Shown here: positions 34,021-45,024 of the stretch, one piece after another
Layout: every line of letters begins with the position of its first letter
How positions within the stretch are numbered: the stretch's first letter is position 1
Assembly (NCBI GenBank): GCA_039720395.1
Contig: CM077824.1
Location: 16,496,046 to 16,560,045 of the forward strand
DNA length: 64,000 nucleotides
Source of the DNA: Liquidambar formosana
Lineage: Eukaryota > Streptophyta > Magnoliopsida > Saxifragales > Altingiaceae
Reading direction: 5' to 3'
The notes under the pieces: model-generated
Databases searched by the model: none
The model's input: only the letters and a program-made list of their open reading frames with translations
Told to the model about the DNA's origin: nothing
Translations under genes and position numbers: made by a program

Positions 34021-34028
34021 ATTCAATC

Positions 34029-34622
34029 GAAATTACAATCTAAACAATTAATGGGAAACACCAAAAACTGAAGGAAGGAAGAAACAAACAATGCATAGGA
34101 ATGCCCAATACGATCAAAACTTACGAAGGATAAAATCCAAATTAATCAAGTTTTAAACAAATTTTACATTTCTTATAGTTGTGGAAGACATTTCCAGGGA
34201 TCCCCAAAGTTACACATATGATCCCCAAATTTGTGAAACCTGATTTGAAGGATTTGTAGAGGGAATATGGGATACGAGTTGTCATTGGATTGAGATGGAA
34301 TCTCCTACCTGCATGTCATGAGTTGACAATTCATGCATGCCCTAACTCTAGGGTCTCTAAGGAGGGTCATTATATTGTGGAAGACATTTCCAGGGATCCC
34401 CAAAGTTGCACATAGGATCCCCAGATTTCTGAAACTTGATTTGAAGGATTTGTTACTGCTAACAAGGGGATCGAAATTACAATCTAAACAGTTAATGGGA
34501 AACACCAAAAACTGAAGGAAGGAAGAAACAAACAATGCATAAGAATGCCCAATACGATTAAAACTTATGAAGGATAAAATCCAAATGAATCAGGTTTTAA
34601 AAAAATTCTTCATTTCTTATAG
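34029..34622 (+). repeat. 443-bp direct duplication
   Basis: CGAAATTACAATCTAAAC starts at 34029 and 34472, and about 150 bp after it are nearly identical in both (GGGAAACACCAAAAACTGAA, AATGCCCAATACGAT). The GGATCCC foldback element lies inside the period at 34190 and is partly repeated at 34375. It looks like a recent local duplication. Confidence 0.9.
34190..34460 (+). mobile_element. One full and one partial copy of the GGATCCC foldback element
   Basis: CATTTCCAGGGATCCCCAAAG begins near 34189 and again near 34386. The interior GTGAAACCTGATTTGAAGGA of the first copy matches the element at 29812-29962. The second copy is truncated at about 34455 (ATTTGAAGGATTTGTT). Confidence 0.6.
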
Positions 34623-36235
34623 TTTTCACACATTTTCCAGCAACTGACCAAATCTAAATGAATCACAATGCAGTACTTTTTTGGGTTTCCCTTACTATGC
34701 CAGTTCCACCTTTGAGCTCCATACTCTGGATACCCACACAAAATGAAATAATTAATTAATTAAAAAAAATGGGTTTACCAAACTAATAATTTAAATTCAC
34801 CAAACCTCACCTAGCTGATGATATATCAACAAATATTGATCACATCCCTTTGCATGTGTAGACTTGGAGCTCTTCACGGCCTTTCATGTGAACCACTCGA
34901 CTGCTCCTCCCAATCCACTTTTTTATTCATGTTATGCTGATTGTGTTTTGCTACTTCAGATCTATTATATTCATGAACATGGCCATTCAATGGTCCATTA
35001 GTCATTCATGGTCAGAAAAATAAAAATTATTAGTCCTAAACTATTAATAAAGTAATATAGTAATAAAAAATATTAGTACACATAATCATTTCATCAAAAA
35101 AATAATAAACATAATCATTCCTAATGGTCAAATATAAGGCAAATTTTATTATAAACATTCACATTCCAAATTTCATTGTCATAGAAAAATTGGAACTCCT
35201 AACATCAATTTCCATTACAATCTTTTTAGTATAAATTTGATAACTTATTATTAATTTTTATTTTGGTGATATATAGCATAAAGCTCCAGGATTTCAGGGG
35301 AAGTCAAGCAAACCATTTTAAGGGTTGAATGGCTGATATATGAGCCCATTTCCCTTCTTGTTTGTTTAATATAATTTTTTTGCTAACTTGGAAGAACAGA
35401 TTTATAATTTAGTTTGTCTAGTTGCTCAATTTTCCATCCTTGCAACTAACAAAGATTCTCAAATGGTGATTGAACACACATGTCATTTTGTCGATGCAAA
35501 AAGTTATTGCGATATTACCATCTAAGCATCTACTCATTTTAGCTTCAAATAAAATTTCATTACATAGTGATATTCAACAAACTAAATCTACCAAGCCAAC
35601 AAGTATATAATTGGAAGCCAACATCAATGATACAGGACTTCATATGAACTGCTTATATAAGCAATAAAAATGCAATTAGCAATGGGTGGCATCAGTTGGT
35701 AGGATACTTGTTCCACAACTTCTATTGAAACAATGAGAGACTAATTGTCAATAGTTCCACATCATAATAAAGTTATGTTTCGTCTTACCAACTCATAAAA
35801 TTGTGGCAAAATATTTTGTACTAACACAAAATATTCAAATCTTGTAAATATTTACACAATGCTTCCTAAAATATGGATCCTTTACCAAACTAAAAACCCT
35901 GGTGCTTCATATTAACAGAGCATGAAAACTAACAATGACATTTAAAATAGTCACATTTACTGCACTTTTTGCTTCCAAAAACATAACAATTTTTTTTTTA
36001 ACCATTTCGTACATAAAATTCGACAAAAGTAAACTAAAAATAAAACCCACACACTAATTTGGTACTCATATATGAAAGAAATTCAAAAGCAATCATATGG
36101 ATTCGGAACTCTTAGGTCATTTTAATTTGGGATAGAATCTTGAATATTTAATTTAGCTGATCAAACAAAAGTCATTATAACAAAAAACAATATTAGATAC
36201 AAATAGAATTTCATTGAACAAAATTGAAACCAATA
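34623..36235. other. AT-rich spacer, nothing recognised
   Basis: No reading frame or domain. The stretch near 35690-35720 (GGTGGCATCAGTTGGTAGG) faintly recalls a tRNA-type A box, but no B box follows. Confidence 0.45.
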
Positions 36236-36835
36236 CTTGTTCATGGCACTTAAAATAGAAGGGTGAAATCAATCAATTAGTGGGTTTGCCGCTCAAACAG
36301 CCCCTTCAACGAATGAAAGGAAACTCGATAAACTTAGGATTGAGTGTATAATAAAATACAATATTTAATGATAGAGTATGGTGACACATAGAATGACCAC
36401 GGAGAGGGAATGAGGGGGGAGAGATTGAAATTGAAGAAAATACCATTGGAAGCAACCATCACTTCATTGAAGAAAATACTCAAAAATATGGAGGCGATAG
36501 AAGCTGAGTTCATGAAACCAATATAAAGTTTTGGATTTTAAGATCTCATCACCTATATTAAATATACGTTTCAAATATCACTCGTTTTGAAAAAATATTT
36601 AATTAAAGTTCATCAATTCAATCACAAATTATCTAAGCATAAAGGTTGGAATATATATAAACACGGTGTTCATGGCACTTACAATAGAAGGGTGAAATCC
36701 ATCAAATACTGGGTTTGCATATCAAACAGCCCTTCCAAATAATGAAACAAATCTCAGTAAGCTTAGCATATATTCAATGTCTAGTAAAAGACAATATATA
36801 ATGATAGAAAATGGTGAAACATACAATGACCATAA
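36236..36835 (+). repeat. Diverged direct repeat, about 430-bp offset
   Basis: GTTCATGGCACTTAAAATAG near 36238 and GTTCATGGCACTTACAATAG near 36669 start two roughly 165-bp segments that align through GGGTTTGC, CAAACAGCCC and AATGATAGA...ATGGTGA. No coding potential. Confidence 0.75.
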
Positions 36836-37836
36836 TTAACAAACAATAAACAGAATTTTTTTTTAAAAAAAAAAAATTAGTAAATCGGACTTGTACATGG
36901 CATCCAAACACCAAGTTCTTTATAGACACCACCACCAATCATGTGTAGAAAAACGCCAAATATAGATTTATCATATCCGTAGGCCAATCAACCAACCAAC
37001 ACCTATACCAAAAAATGAGCATATAATAGAATTCCCAAATCAGTTTTGGGTATACTTATAACCAAGTGGGTATACTTACAATGTCGAAAGGTTTCAAAAA
37101 GTATTTGTAGTAGAAATCGTAAAACAATATAGACTTCATTTATCAACCTAGTAATAAAATATAAAAGTAATGAAAGAAGAAAGCGAACACAAACTTTAAA
37201 TTCATTAAGAGCATTACACCCAGAGCCATCTACCCCAATAAATTTTTAAAAAAATAAAATTGTTTAAAAGCTTAGAGGTAGATAATAGAGTAACAACTTC
37301 ATCTCTACATACATAGGCAACCTTCACCACTTTTAGTTAGTGTCTATGTGTTAAGCGAATTGGATAACCTTAAGAAATATAAAAACCATTCACTGCTCCG
37401 CATTTCATTTATTTGGAGAGATGGTGACGCATGCATGAATTAATTCCTACTACCAACCATGCCAAATCAACATTGAGCAAATGATCCTAATGACTAATTT
37501 GTAGAAGAATTCTCATCCAATTTTACTCATACATTCTTATTGGGTGTCCATATTCAGCATACATGGAAGATTGTGATGAATTACATAACTAACATCAATT
37601 AATGTAAAAAATGTGATGAATTACATTGAACGTATCATACCATCGTGGCTTTTGGTACTAAAACAAATTTCCAAAGCTATTATTTAACCCCATAGTAATG
37701 ACGAGATTGTCACACTCTAATTAAACACTAGAAAATCGCATCACACTATAAGGGAAGAAATTAAAGTAAATGGTATATATAGATATTGCCTTAACAAAAT
37801 CCCAAGGAAGCATGTTAGGTTCCCAAACATTTATGG
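36836..37836. other. AT-rich spacer before the neprosin pseudogene
   Basis: Nothing recognised. The N-terminal part of the neprosin-type gene that should lie here is not detectable. Confidence 0.5.
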
Positions 37837-38484
37837 TTGGCTCAGCTCTGCATACTGGGGGGCTCTTTCGGTTAAGATCTAAACAAAATTGAAGCTGCTT
37901 GGCAGGTCAAGCCGGATGTATATGGTGATAACAACACAACACTTTTCACCTACTGCACTACTGATGCATATCAAGCCATGGGTTGCTACAATCTACTCTG
38001 CTCAGGCTTCATTCAAATCAACCGTGAAATAGCAATGGGTGCAAGCATCTCCCTTGTTTCAACCTTTCAGAATTCCCAATACGATATTAGTATACTTGTC
38101 TAGAAGGATCCAACAGAGGGAAATTGGTGGATGCAAATTGGTAATCACTATGTGTTGGGTTATTGGCCTTCTTTCCTATTCTCATACTTGGCAGACAGTG
38201 CTTCCATGATTGACTGGGGAGGTGAATTTCTGAATTCATAACCAGATGGTCAGCACACCTCAACTCAAATGGGCAGTGGCCATTTCCTTGAGGAAGGGGT
38301 TGGCAAATCAAGTTGTTTCCGAAATATTCAGATAGTTGATGCCTCCAATAATGTCAAGGTCCCTAAAGGGATTGGCACATTCACTGAGCAATCTAATTGC
38401 TATGATGTTCAAACTGGCAGTAATGGTGATTGGGGCCACTCCGTTTACTATGGAGGCCCTGGTAAAAACTCGAATTGCCCATGA
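37837..38484 (+). pseudogene. Neprosin-domain (DUF239) protein, C-terminal remnant with three stops
   Basis: One continuous frame of 215 codons reads LAQLCILGGSFG, WQVKPDVYGDNNTTLF, GCYNLLCSGF, QNSQYDISILV, KDPTEGNWWMQIGN, GYWPSFLFSYLADSA, DGQHTSTQMGSGHF and VYYGGPGKNSNCP, closely following the plant neprosin (PF03080) domain. In-frame stops are TAA at 37873, TAG at 38101 (replacing Trp before KDP) and TAA at 38239 (replacing a residue before PDGQ). No frameshift is needed, so only point nonsense mutations separate it from an open frame. Family knowledge: neprosins are secreted glutamic peptidases that cut after proline. The N-terminal activation peptide and signal sequence are missing. Confidence 0.9.
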
Positions 38485-39549
38485 AGTAGATAAACTCAAT
38501 CCCCCCTCTCTCTCTTCCTGTGTATCATTCAATGTACTGTAAGCCTTTCCCTCTTTTATATACCCCTTTTCTTTTTACTCTTACGTTGGGCAAGTAATTA
38601 CATGTGACCTTTCTGTAGTGGGAAGTTTTGACCCTTTTGTTTTCTAAAGATCATGTGTAAGCAGTGCTTGGGGAGGTGTGGCCAATTTTCTCAAAAGCAT
38701 AAAGAACCGGGCCTTTCTCACTCTCTTCATATTCTATTTTTTTGTTGCCTCCTTTCTTTGGAGTGGTTTGTTACTTAATGGATGAATGAGTTTCTGATCC
38801 AAAACAACAAAAAGAAAAAAAAATTCCCCAAGAATTCCCGTCCTAAACACCTACATCTCCTCTCTCTCTCTCTCTCTCTCCCACACCCACTATCCTCCCG
38901 CATATACCCACACAAACACTCTATCTTTGGCTCAAGTTCCCAGTTCACAAACCCACTGTTGCATGTGTAGACTTATTTGTCCTTGTTTTTCAAGCTGGGT
39001 CGTACCTCTCAATTCAAACACTCTCTATTTGCTATGGATTCCATACTCATGTATGACCCACATTAGTACCATTAGTGCACGTGTGATGCCCACAACACGT
39101 GACAACATTTGAATTTTGAGACAGTGATGTTGAGAAAAGTTTGGGGATGGGTAATGTATAAGTTATACGATATGCAATGAATTCCATTTTTAAAATATCT
39201 ATCAATATAATGAACTTTCAAAATTCCATTCTTAAATGCAAGTTTGAAAATGTTTAGCCAAAACATATTCTGACTTTCTAAAATCCCATAATTTTAAAAG
39301 TTTTAGATGTTTTCCAATTTCATCACCCAAACACATCGTTGCATTGTTTTATTTATTTTTCGTTTTTTAAAATTTTTGGGTAAACAATACAAACATATTT
39401 TTTTTTGTTTTATAAACAATCCAACCTACTGTCGTCAACAAAGCTACGATTTCTTAAAACCCAACACTAGCTACTGTCATCAATATCCATGTTAACTTAA
39501 TGTGGTACCCACCCTAGTATTCACAAATTAATACCTAAACTTCATTGTC
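38485..39549. other. Spacer with CT microsatellite
   Basis: TCTC repeats at about 38859-38881, an A-rich run at 38808-38824 and otherwise AT-rich DNA. No gene seen. Confidence 0.5.
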
Positions 39550-39577
39550 TTGTCCAAATGTGGTCCCAAACACAAAT

Positions 39578-39801
39578 GTACCGAATGGTGATATAAATGG
39601 TACGCTATGAACTTAACGCATGTATGCATCTGTTCCATAAAATGTACGCTATGAACTTAAAGCATGTACGCATTTGTTCCCTAAAATGTACGCTATGAAC
39701 TTAAAGCATGTATGCAGTTGTTCCATAAAATGTATGCTACGAACTTAAAACATGTACACATTTGTTCCATAAAATGTATGATATGAACTCAAAACATGTA
39801 C
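39578..39801 (+). repeat. 22/44-bp minisatellite with a GTAC ladder of eleven steps
   Basis: GTAC (or GTAT) starts at 39578, 39600, 39622, 39644, 39666, 39688, 39710, 39732, 39754, 39776 and 39798, each step exactly 22 bp. A 44-bp unit (AAAATGTACGCTATGAACTT then AAAGCATGTACGCATTTGTTCC) is repeated about five times. The preceding sequence (AAATGTGGTCCCAAACACAAATGTACC) matches the start of the array units at 5-15 kb, so this is an isolated relative. Confidence 0.95.
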
Positions 39802-39841
39802 GCATTTGTTCATAATAACATGCTTATAAAAGACTTAATGT

Positions 39842-40550
39842 TCTATATCTACCATTATGGAGTACCTCACTACTAAAATACATGCTAAGTGTAAACTTAC
39901 TATTCTGTATCTACCATTCATAAATCCCAATTTCAAATTGTTTAAGCGAACAAAGAATTTTTTAAATCCCAATTACATCGTCTAGCTTTAAATAATCCCA
40001 TCATTTTATAAAAGTTGCATGTTTTCTCATAATTCTTCACCCAAACACATCATTACTTTGTTTTTATAAATAAATAAAAAAGACTCTTTTTGGTAGAGAT
40101 CATTTAAGTATCCTCAATTTTTACAAAAAATCCCAATGTGGTTTCTAAAAAACAAACAACACTGACTATTGTTCATCAACATATCTAGGTTTGGGAAAAT
40201 GATAAATAAATAAATACAAATTTTTTAGGGTTGGTAACCCACGATATATCCCTTCACAAAGAGAGAACCCCAATCCCACAACATTTGTGAGTAATGTCAC
40301 CATAGTATTGCATAAATTTTGTACAATAAATTAAAAAAAAAAAAAAAACAATTTTGAGGTAGTCAGTGCACAAAGAAAGGCTTCCCATTTGCTTCAAACT
40401 TGCAACTATGGAGAAAAACACATAAAAATATGAAGTGACTTAAAAAAATGACCAATGCCTCCAAAACTATAACGTCATAGACCAACTAGTGCGTTTATAG
40501 CATTCACAAGGTATCACCCAGTTGAAATATTTACCATAAATGAGAATCCA

Positions 40551-40581
<31 letters not shown>

Positions 40582-40700
40582 TATTTTATGTATTATAAAT
40601 GAACAAAAAAACCACTAAATTATCAGGTAATAAAGCTTATCTATGTTTGCTCATCAAACCTTAGAAACGTAGAAAAAACAGAAAAAATAAAAGCAAATAC
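39842..40700. other. AT-rich spacer with an AT/AC microsatellite
   Basis: (AT)n(AC)n at about 40549-40580, an A-run at 40333-40348. No gene seen. Confidence 0.5.
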
Positions 40701-41060
40701 CTCTACTTGGACTTCCAAGAGTTTGATATTCCCGTCCTCTGTCTCCTCCATTATTTGGGGTAAATATTTGCAACTTTGCTCCAGGAACTGCAAATGAATT
40801 CAACACCTTTTCAATGTAAGTCCGAATTACCTGTAACATTGAACAAGGAATCACTTCAATTGAAAAAAAAAACAAAAATTAAAGGTCGAAGAACTCCATA
40901 CCCTCATAGTTAATGGCATTTTTTCCTTGACTTATGACAGCCTGCACACAAGTAACAACTTATATACCATAACTACATTCAAATTAAACCACTCAATTTG
41001 TAAAAAAAATAACGTACCATGATCTGAGCCGACAAGGAGTTTCATATCTGCACCGACGAC
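40701..41060 (-). other. Possible fragment of a spliced gene on the minus strand
   Basis: Three exon-like blocks with GT-AG borders on the minus strand: about 41050-41020 (ATG then KLLVGSDH), 40941-40902 (AVISQGKNAINYE) and 40830-40701 (VIRTYIEKVLNSF, KLQIFTPNNGGDRG). The last is open and protein-like for 43 codons, but the splice phases do not join the three blocks into one frame. I do not recognise the protein. It may be a captured or decayed gene piece. Confidence 0.3.
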
Positions 41061-41997
41061 AAGCAGGTGCACCGATTCAAGGTTAGGGCTTCATCCGTAG
41101 ATAGGGGCTGTGTGCTTCTCCTTCCATGGGGTTTTGAGAGGGAATGGAGTGAGGGATGGATGGCGCCGTCGGGGAGAGCCGTGAGGGAGGAGGCTGTCGT
41201 TTGGATGTATGAATGAGGTGGCCGTGAGATGTTGGTGTGTTAAGTTTCCTTGAGCGGGAGCTTGAAGGGAAGAGAGAGAGAGAGAGAGAGAGAGGGGCTG
41301 TGCATATGCATACTTACAGAGATGAGAGAGAGCCGGATTGGACGGGTGCTGAGGGGGAAGAGAGAGAGAGAGAGAGATTGGACGGGTGCTTTACTGTGCA
41401 GAAGGGGATGAGAGAGAGAGATGGGCATCGTATTTGCTATAGTGCAGAGGGTAAAATAGGAAACCAAAACTTAACCACACATTCCCTTTAGTTAAGACCA
41501 TCCTTTTTGGTCATTAGTCAATTTAGAATACTGTAGCCGTCCTTCGGAGGCAATTCCCCCAAATGATAGACTCAATCGGTAATTCCCCCTAATATTTATG
41601 AGTTGGGAGTAACAAAAGCTAGAGAACGTACGGATACTAGTCAACTTTTTCAGCCTAGTTGGGCTTTACACCCAACCTAGTGGTACCTTGTTGACGCACT
41701 AAGGCTGCATTTATTACGAAGGGGGATGAGGAAGGTATGAAAAGATGCTTCTATTATCCCGTAAAAAGTGAGTGGTTGCTAATCCAAGAAAATGGAAGGG
41801 TTATTTTTTTTTTGTAGGGGTTATTCTCTCAATTCTTTCTCAAATCAAAAAAAATAGTTTTTTATTTTTTTTATTTTTTTTATAACAGGAGAATCATCTC
41901 ACAGTAGGATCTTTTAGACACATCTATGGAACCTAAACCTTCGGAGAGACTAGCACAACAATCCACTACCACAATCCCTACTTAAATCTTAGGTTGT
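41061..41997. repeat. GC-richer stretch with GA microsatellites
   Basis: GAGA runs at about 41272-41294, 41361-41376 and 41412-41422, with a repeated GAGATTGGACGGGTGCT-like phrase. The more balanced composition at 41030-41220 suggests the 5' end or promoter of a former gene on the minus strand. From about 41500 nothing recognisable. Confidence 0.6.
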
Positions 41998-42327
41998 CAG
42001 GGGCGGAGGCAGGATTTATTTCCAATAAGGGTACTTTGCTATGATTTGTGAAGTGAAAATTAGCAACCAGAAGTTCTGGAAAGCAATTTTTTTAAAATTA
42101 CTTTTTAGTAATCATTTTCTAATTTAATACCAAACAAGGATATTTTGTGTCAACGTATCACAAACTGACTGTAAATATGATTTAAAACGACTACTATTTT
42201 CCTCGTTTTGGCATTATGCTGAGAAATAAACATCAAATGGTAATATCTCTCCAAAAAATTTTAAAAAAAACTTGGTTGAGCCAGTGGGGGCACGTGCCCC
42301 TAAAGGCCCCCCCTGGCTCCGTCAGTG
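41998..42327. mobile_element. hAT-type MITE, 330 bp, with exact 8-bp target duplication
   Basis: Left end CAGGGGCGGAGGCAGGA; the right end read inward is CACTGACGGAGCCAGGG, an imperfect terminal inverted repeat of the hAT 'CA..GGCGGAGC' type. TAGGTTGT is duplicated exactly at 41990-41997 and 42328-42335. No coding capacity, so it would depend on a transposase elsewhere. Confidence 0.92.
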
Positions 42328-42335
42328 TAGGTTGT

Positions 42336-44389
42336 CCTCGCAGAAAATCGAATCCGTAACTATGCACCTAACCACACAATTACAAGTTCACCTTTATCAA
42401 CTAACCTACCTAAGAATGATTGAATAGTTATTCTCACATTTTAAGAAATGAAAATTATTAAAAATGGATCCCATTTATTTTTTTTCATTCCATTCTTACC
42501 TCTTACATGATAGAATGATCATTTTCATTCTTATTTTATTTCCACTCACATTCTATTCCCTCCTCATTACATTCTATACATCAAACTAAACGCACCCTAA
42601 GATGACTAAAGGCTGCTCAAAAGTCCAAACCAAGTTTTGATCGTACTCTCATGCCCCCCACGTCGTGCGGTCCAGTCTTAGACAGAGCCCCCAGTCCACG
42701 ACTTGTACAAATTTAGGGTGAAGCACTCTGTTTCTCCATTCCTTGGGCAAACTCATTGGTTCCGTTATTACGACAACTATTATTAATTTTCATGGGCACA
42801 TCTAAAATAGATGTGGGTTTACTCAGAGTCACATGCTTCGAGGAAGGAGAAGCGCCTTTGGCTTTCGCTTAGTCACTAGATTAATTCATAATATTAGTCG
42901 TAGATATTCCCGCCATCACCATGAACACATGCATATGGCCTCTTTTTCTATGTAATCAAGTAGGTTTAAATTTTCATTTTTGTTTATGATCCTAATATTT
43001 CATTCAACAATCTATTTCTTGAATACTATAAATTTTACCAAACAAATAAATAAAACTTGATTCATTTTTCTTTTTAATAAATATGGCTAAATTTGTGTAA
43101 TTAAAATAAGAAATTTGCCCATCACTCTTTAATTGTTTTTAATTGTGTTATCATTTGTTATGATCTTTCTTTTACTTTATAATATGTATATATAAAAAGA
43201 GGGCTGATCATTTGCGAGATATACCGAAGTATCGTTTTTAATCACGACCGTCCGTGAGTAACATATGCATATTCATACGCGCGCGCATGTCACTCATAAA
43301 CGACAATGATCAAACGAAATATTTAGAATATCGCACACATGATCAAAACTATATATATATATAATTACAATAAATTTATATATATATATATAATTATAAT
43401 TATTTCATAATTTTACAATAAAATTTCCCCAACATTCTCTGTACAAAAAAATTCTCAAAATTTGTATACTCTTCTGTTATTTGTTTTTTGTTTTTTGGTC
43501 CTAAAGTTTTTGTTCTCTCGTGTGTGATAATGATCCAGGCAAGTGCAAGTCAATGGCCCTCAAATCGGACAAGAATTGCCAGCTGGAAATCCATGTCAGT
43601 CCATTCAATTCAATGAAAATATCCAGTCTCTCTATCATTATCTTATCTGATAATCACATCCTATGATGAGATGCAGAAAATGCTTTCTCCTTTAGCCTTT
43701 TCTTTTTCTTTTTCTTTTTCTTTTTTTTTAATAAAAAAATTATTACGGCAAGCGCGTTTTTTCTAGTCCAATAGGCAGCGGCCGCCACACGTACTGTTTT
43801 CTTTTTGCTGATTAATTTTGTCTTCTCTATAGAAGGGAGGATAAATCATCTTTGCCTTCTCCTTTCTTTTTGTAAAGAAGTTGGACCAAACCAACTTGAT
43901 CAAGTGGATCTGAACTTTTGACGTTTCTCACTGCCACTTGTTGCCCTCAGAAATGAAAATGATTTGATACAATGTGGCACATCAATAAATTTGTCACATT
44001 CATTTGCAGAAATTCAATTAATGATATATGTGTCAAAATTAATTTAAATGCGTCGGTCTAAATTGATAATAAAAGAAAAAAAAAATATTTGACAAAACAT
44101 TGGGGAGTAAGACAACATTAGGTTTCCATGGTTGCTTATGATATTTTATAACGAAATTTTAATTTTGTGTTATGATATTTTTTTTTTTTAAAGGATTCCC
44201 TATCCAAAGACAAACATATGTTTTGAATTTCATGTAATAGTTTCTTATATATTGAGAGATTTTCAGTAAATTCAAGAAGGCATTTTAATAGTAACTTTTT
44301 TAAATTGAAATCTCAACCTAACATTGGCATTTGAAAGTGTTTTTTTACCCTCCATTTTTCCCCATTTAATTAGACCAACATACCAGTTG
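42336..44389. other. AT-rich intergenic DNA
   Basis: No gene recognised. It contains a foldback element (43206-43344), AT microsatellites near 43346-43395 and a CTTTTT-rich stretch near 43700. Confidence 0.5.
43206..43344. mobile_element. Foldback MITE, about 139 bp
   Basis: Starts GATCATTTGCGAGATATAC and ends with the complement of GATCATGTGTGCGATATTC, so the ends pair. A related copy in opposite orientation lies at 45915-46013, and a more distant one near 47948-48060. No target duplication determined. Confidence 0.55.
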
Positions 44390-44747
44390 CAAGGCCGGCT
44401 AGCCGGTGTTAGCATTATTAAGAACCCGTATGTGGTGTTACAATTAGACGCACAAGTTATCCTTTTATTGTTACTTCAGAATAGTCCTTCATCCCCTTGG
44501 TACATGACTCTAATCCATGATTGCAGAGCTCTATTGCAACATGATTAGAGAGTACACATCCAACATGTGTAAAGGGTAGTTAATGCATGTACAGATTTTT
44601 TGACTAAACAAGGAGCTACTCAGGAAGAAGATTTTGTTTAAATGTATTTGCCTCCTAGTAGTCAAGACTGTACGAATATTTAAACAATCTTAATTAATGA
44701 ATAAAGTTTCCCTTTTTCACCAAAAAAAAAAAAAAGAAGAAAAAAAA
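44390..44747 (+). mobile_element. LINE 3' remnant: RNase H-like tail with poly-A
   Basis: Residual reading DAQVILLLLLQNSPSSPW, then LIHDCRALLQHD, and in a second frame VHIQHV, stop, RVVNACTDFLTKQGATQEED resembles the RNase H domain at the end of plant LINEs (DCR and NxxADxLAK-type motifs). It is interrupted by stops and a frameshift and ends in TTAATGAATAAAG and an A-rich tail (about 44719-44747). Dead fragment; the reverse transcriptase is not present. Confidence 0.7.
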
Positions 44748-44839
44748 TCCTAGGGTTAGAGTATCGTTTCCAGACCAAGTTCTACATCCCTAGTTTATTG
44801 TGTGTGTGTAAGACAATTTAGGACAAATGAGCTAATTAA

Positions 44840-45024
44840 GAAGGGTTTTTTTAACATGTGTTTTAAGGACATATGTTAAGTTGCAATTAATAATCTAATC
44901 ATTACATAAAAAAATGTGTTTTCATGGTTTTTTAAATATTTTCACATTTTTCCAAGGAATTTTCACCGTTTACAATACAATTATTGGATCTTAACAAATG
45001 CCCTAAGGATACAAAAGAAAACCC
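44840..45024. mobile_element. Foldback MITE-like element
   Basis: Left AAGGGTTTTTTTAACATGTG pairs with right CTTAACAAATGCCCTAAGGATACAAAAGAAAACCC (imperfect inverted ends). A related arm (CTTAACATGTGCTAAAGGACAC) lies at about 47079-47100 near sequences also related to this element's interior, suggesting a second copy at about 46925-47134 in opposite orientation. Confidence 0.45.

Noticed and set aside
40701..41060. A confident gene on the minus strand
   Set aside because: Exon-like blocks exist but their phases do not join and the protein is not recognised; kept only as a low-confidence fragment.
41237..41491. Coding frames over the GA-rich DNA on both strands
   Set aside because: Pure microsatellite translation (RERERE or SLSLSL).
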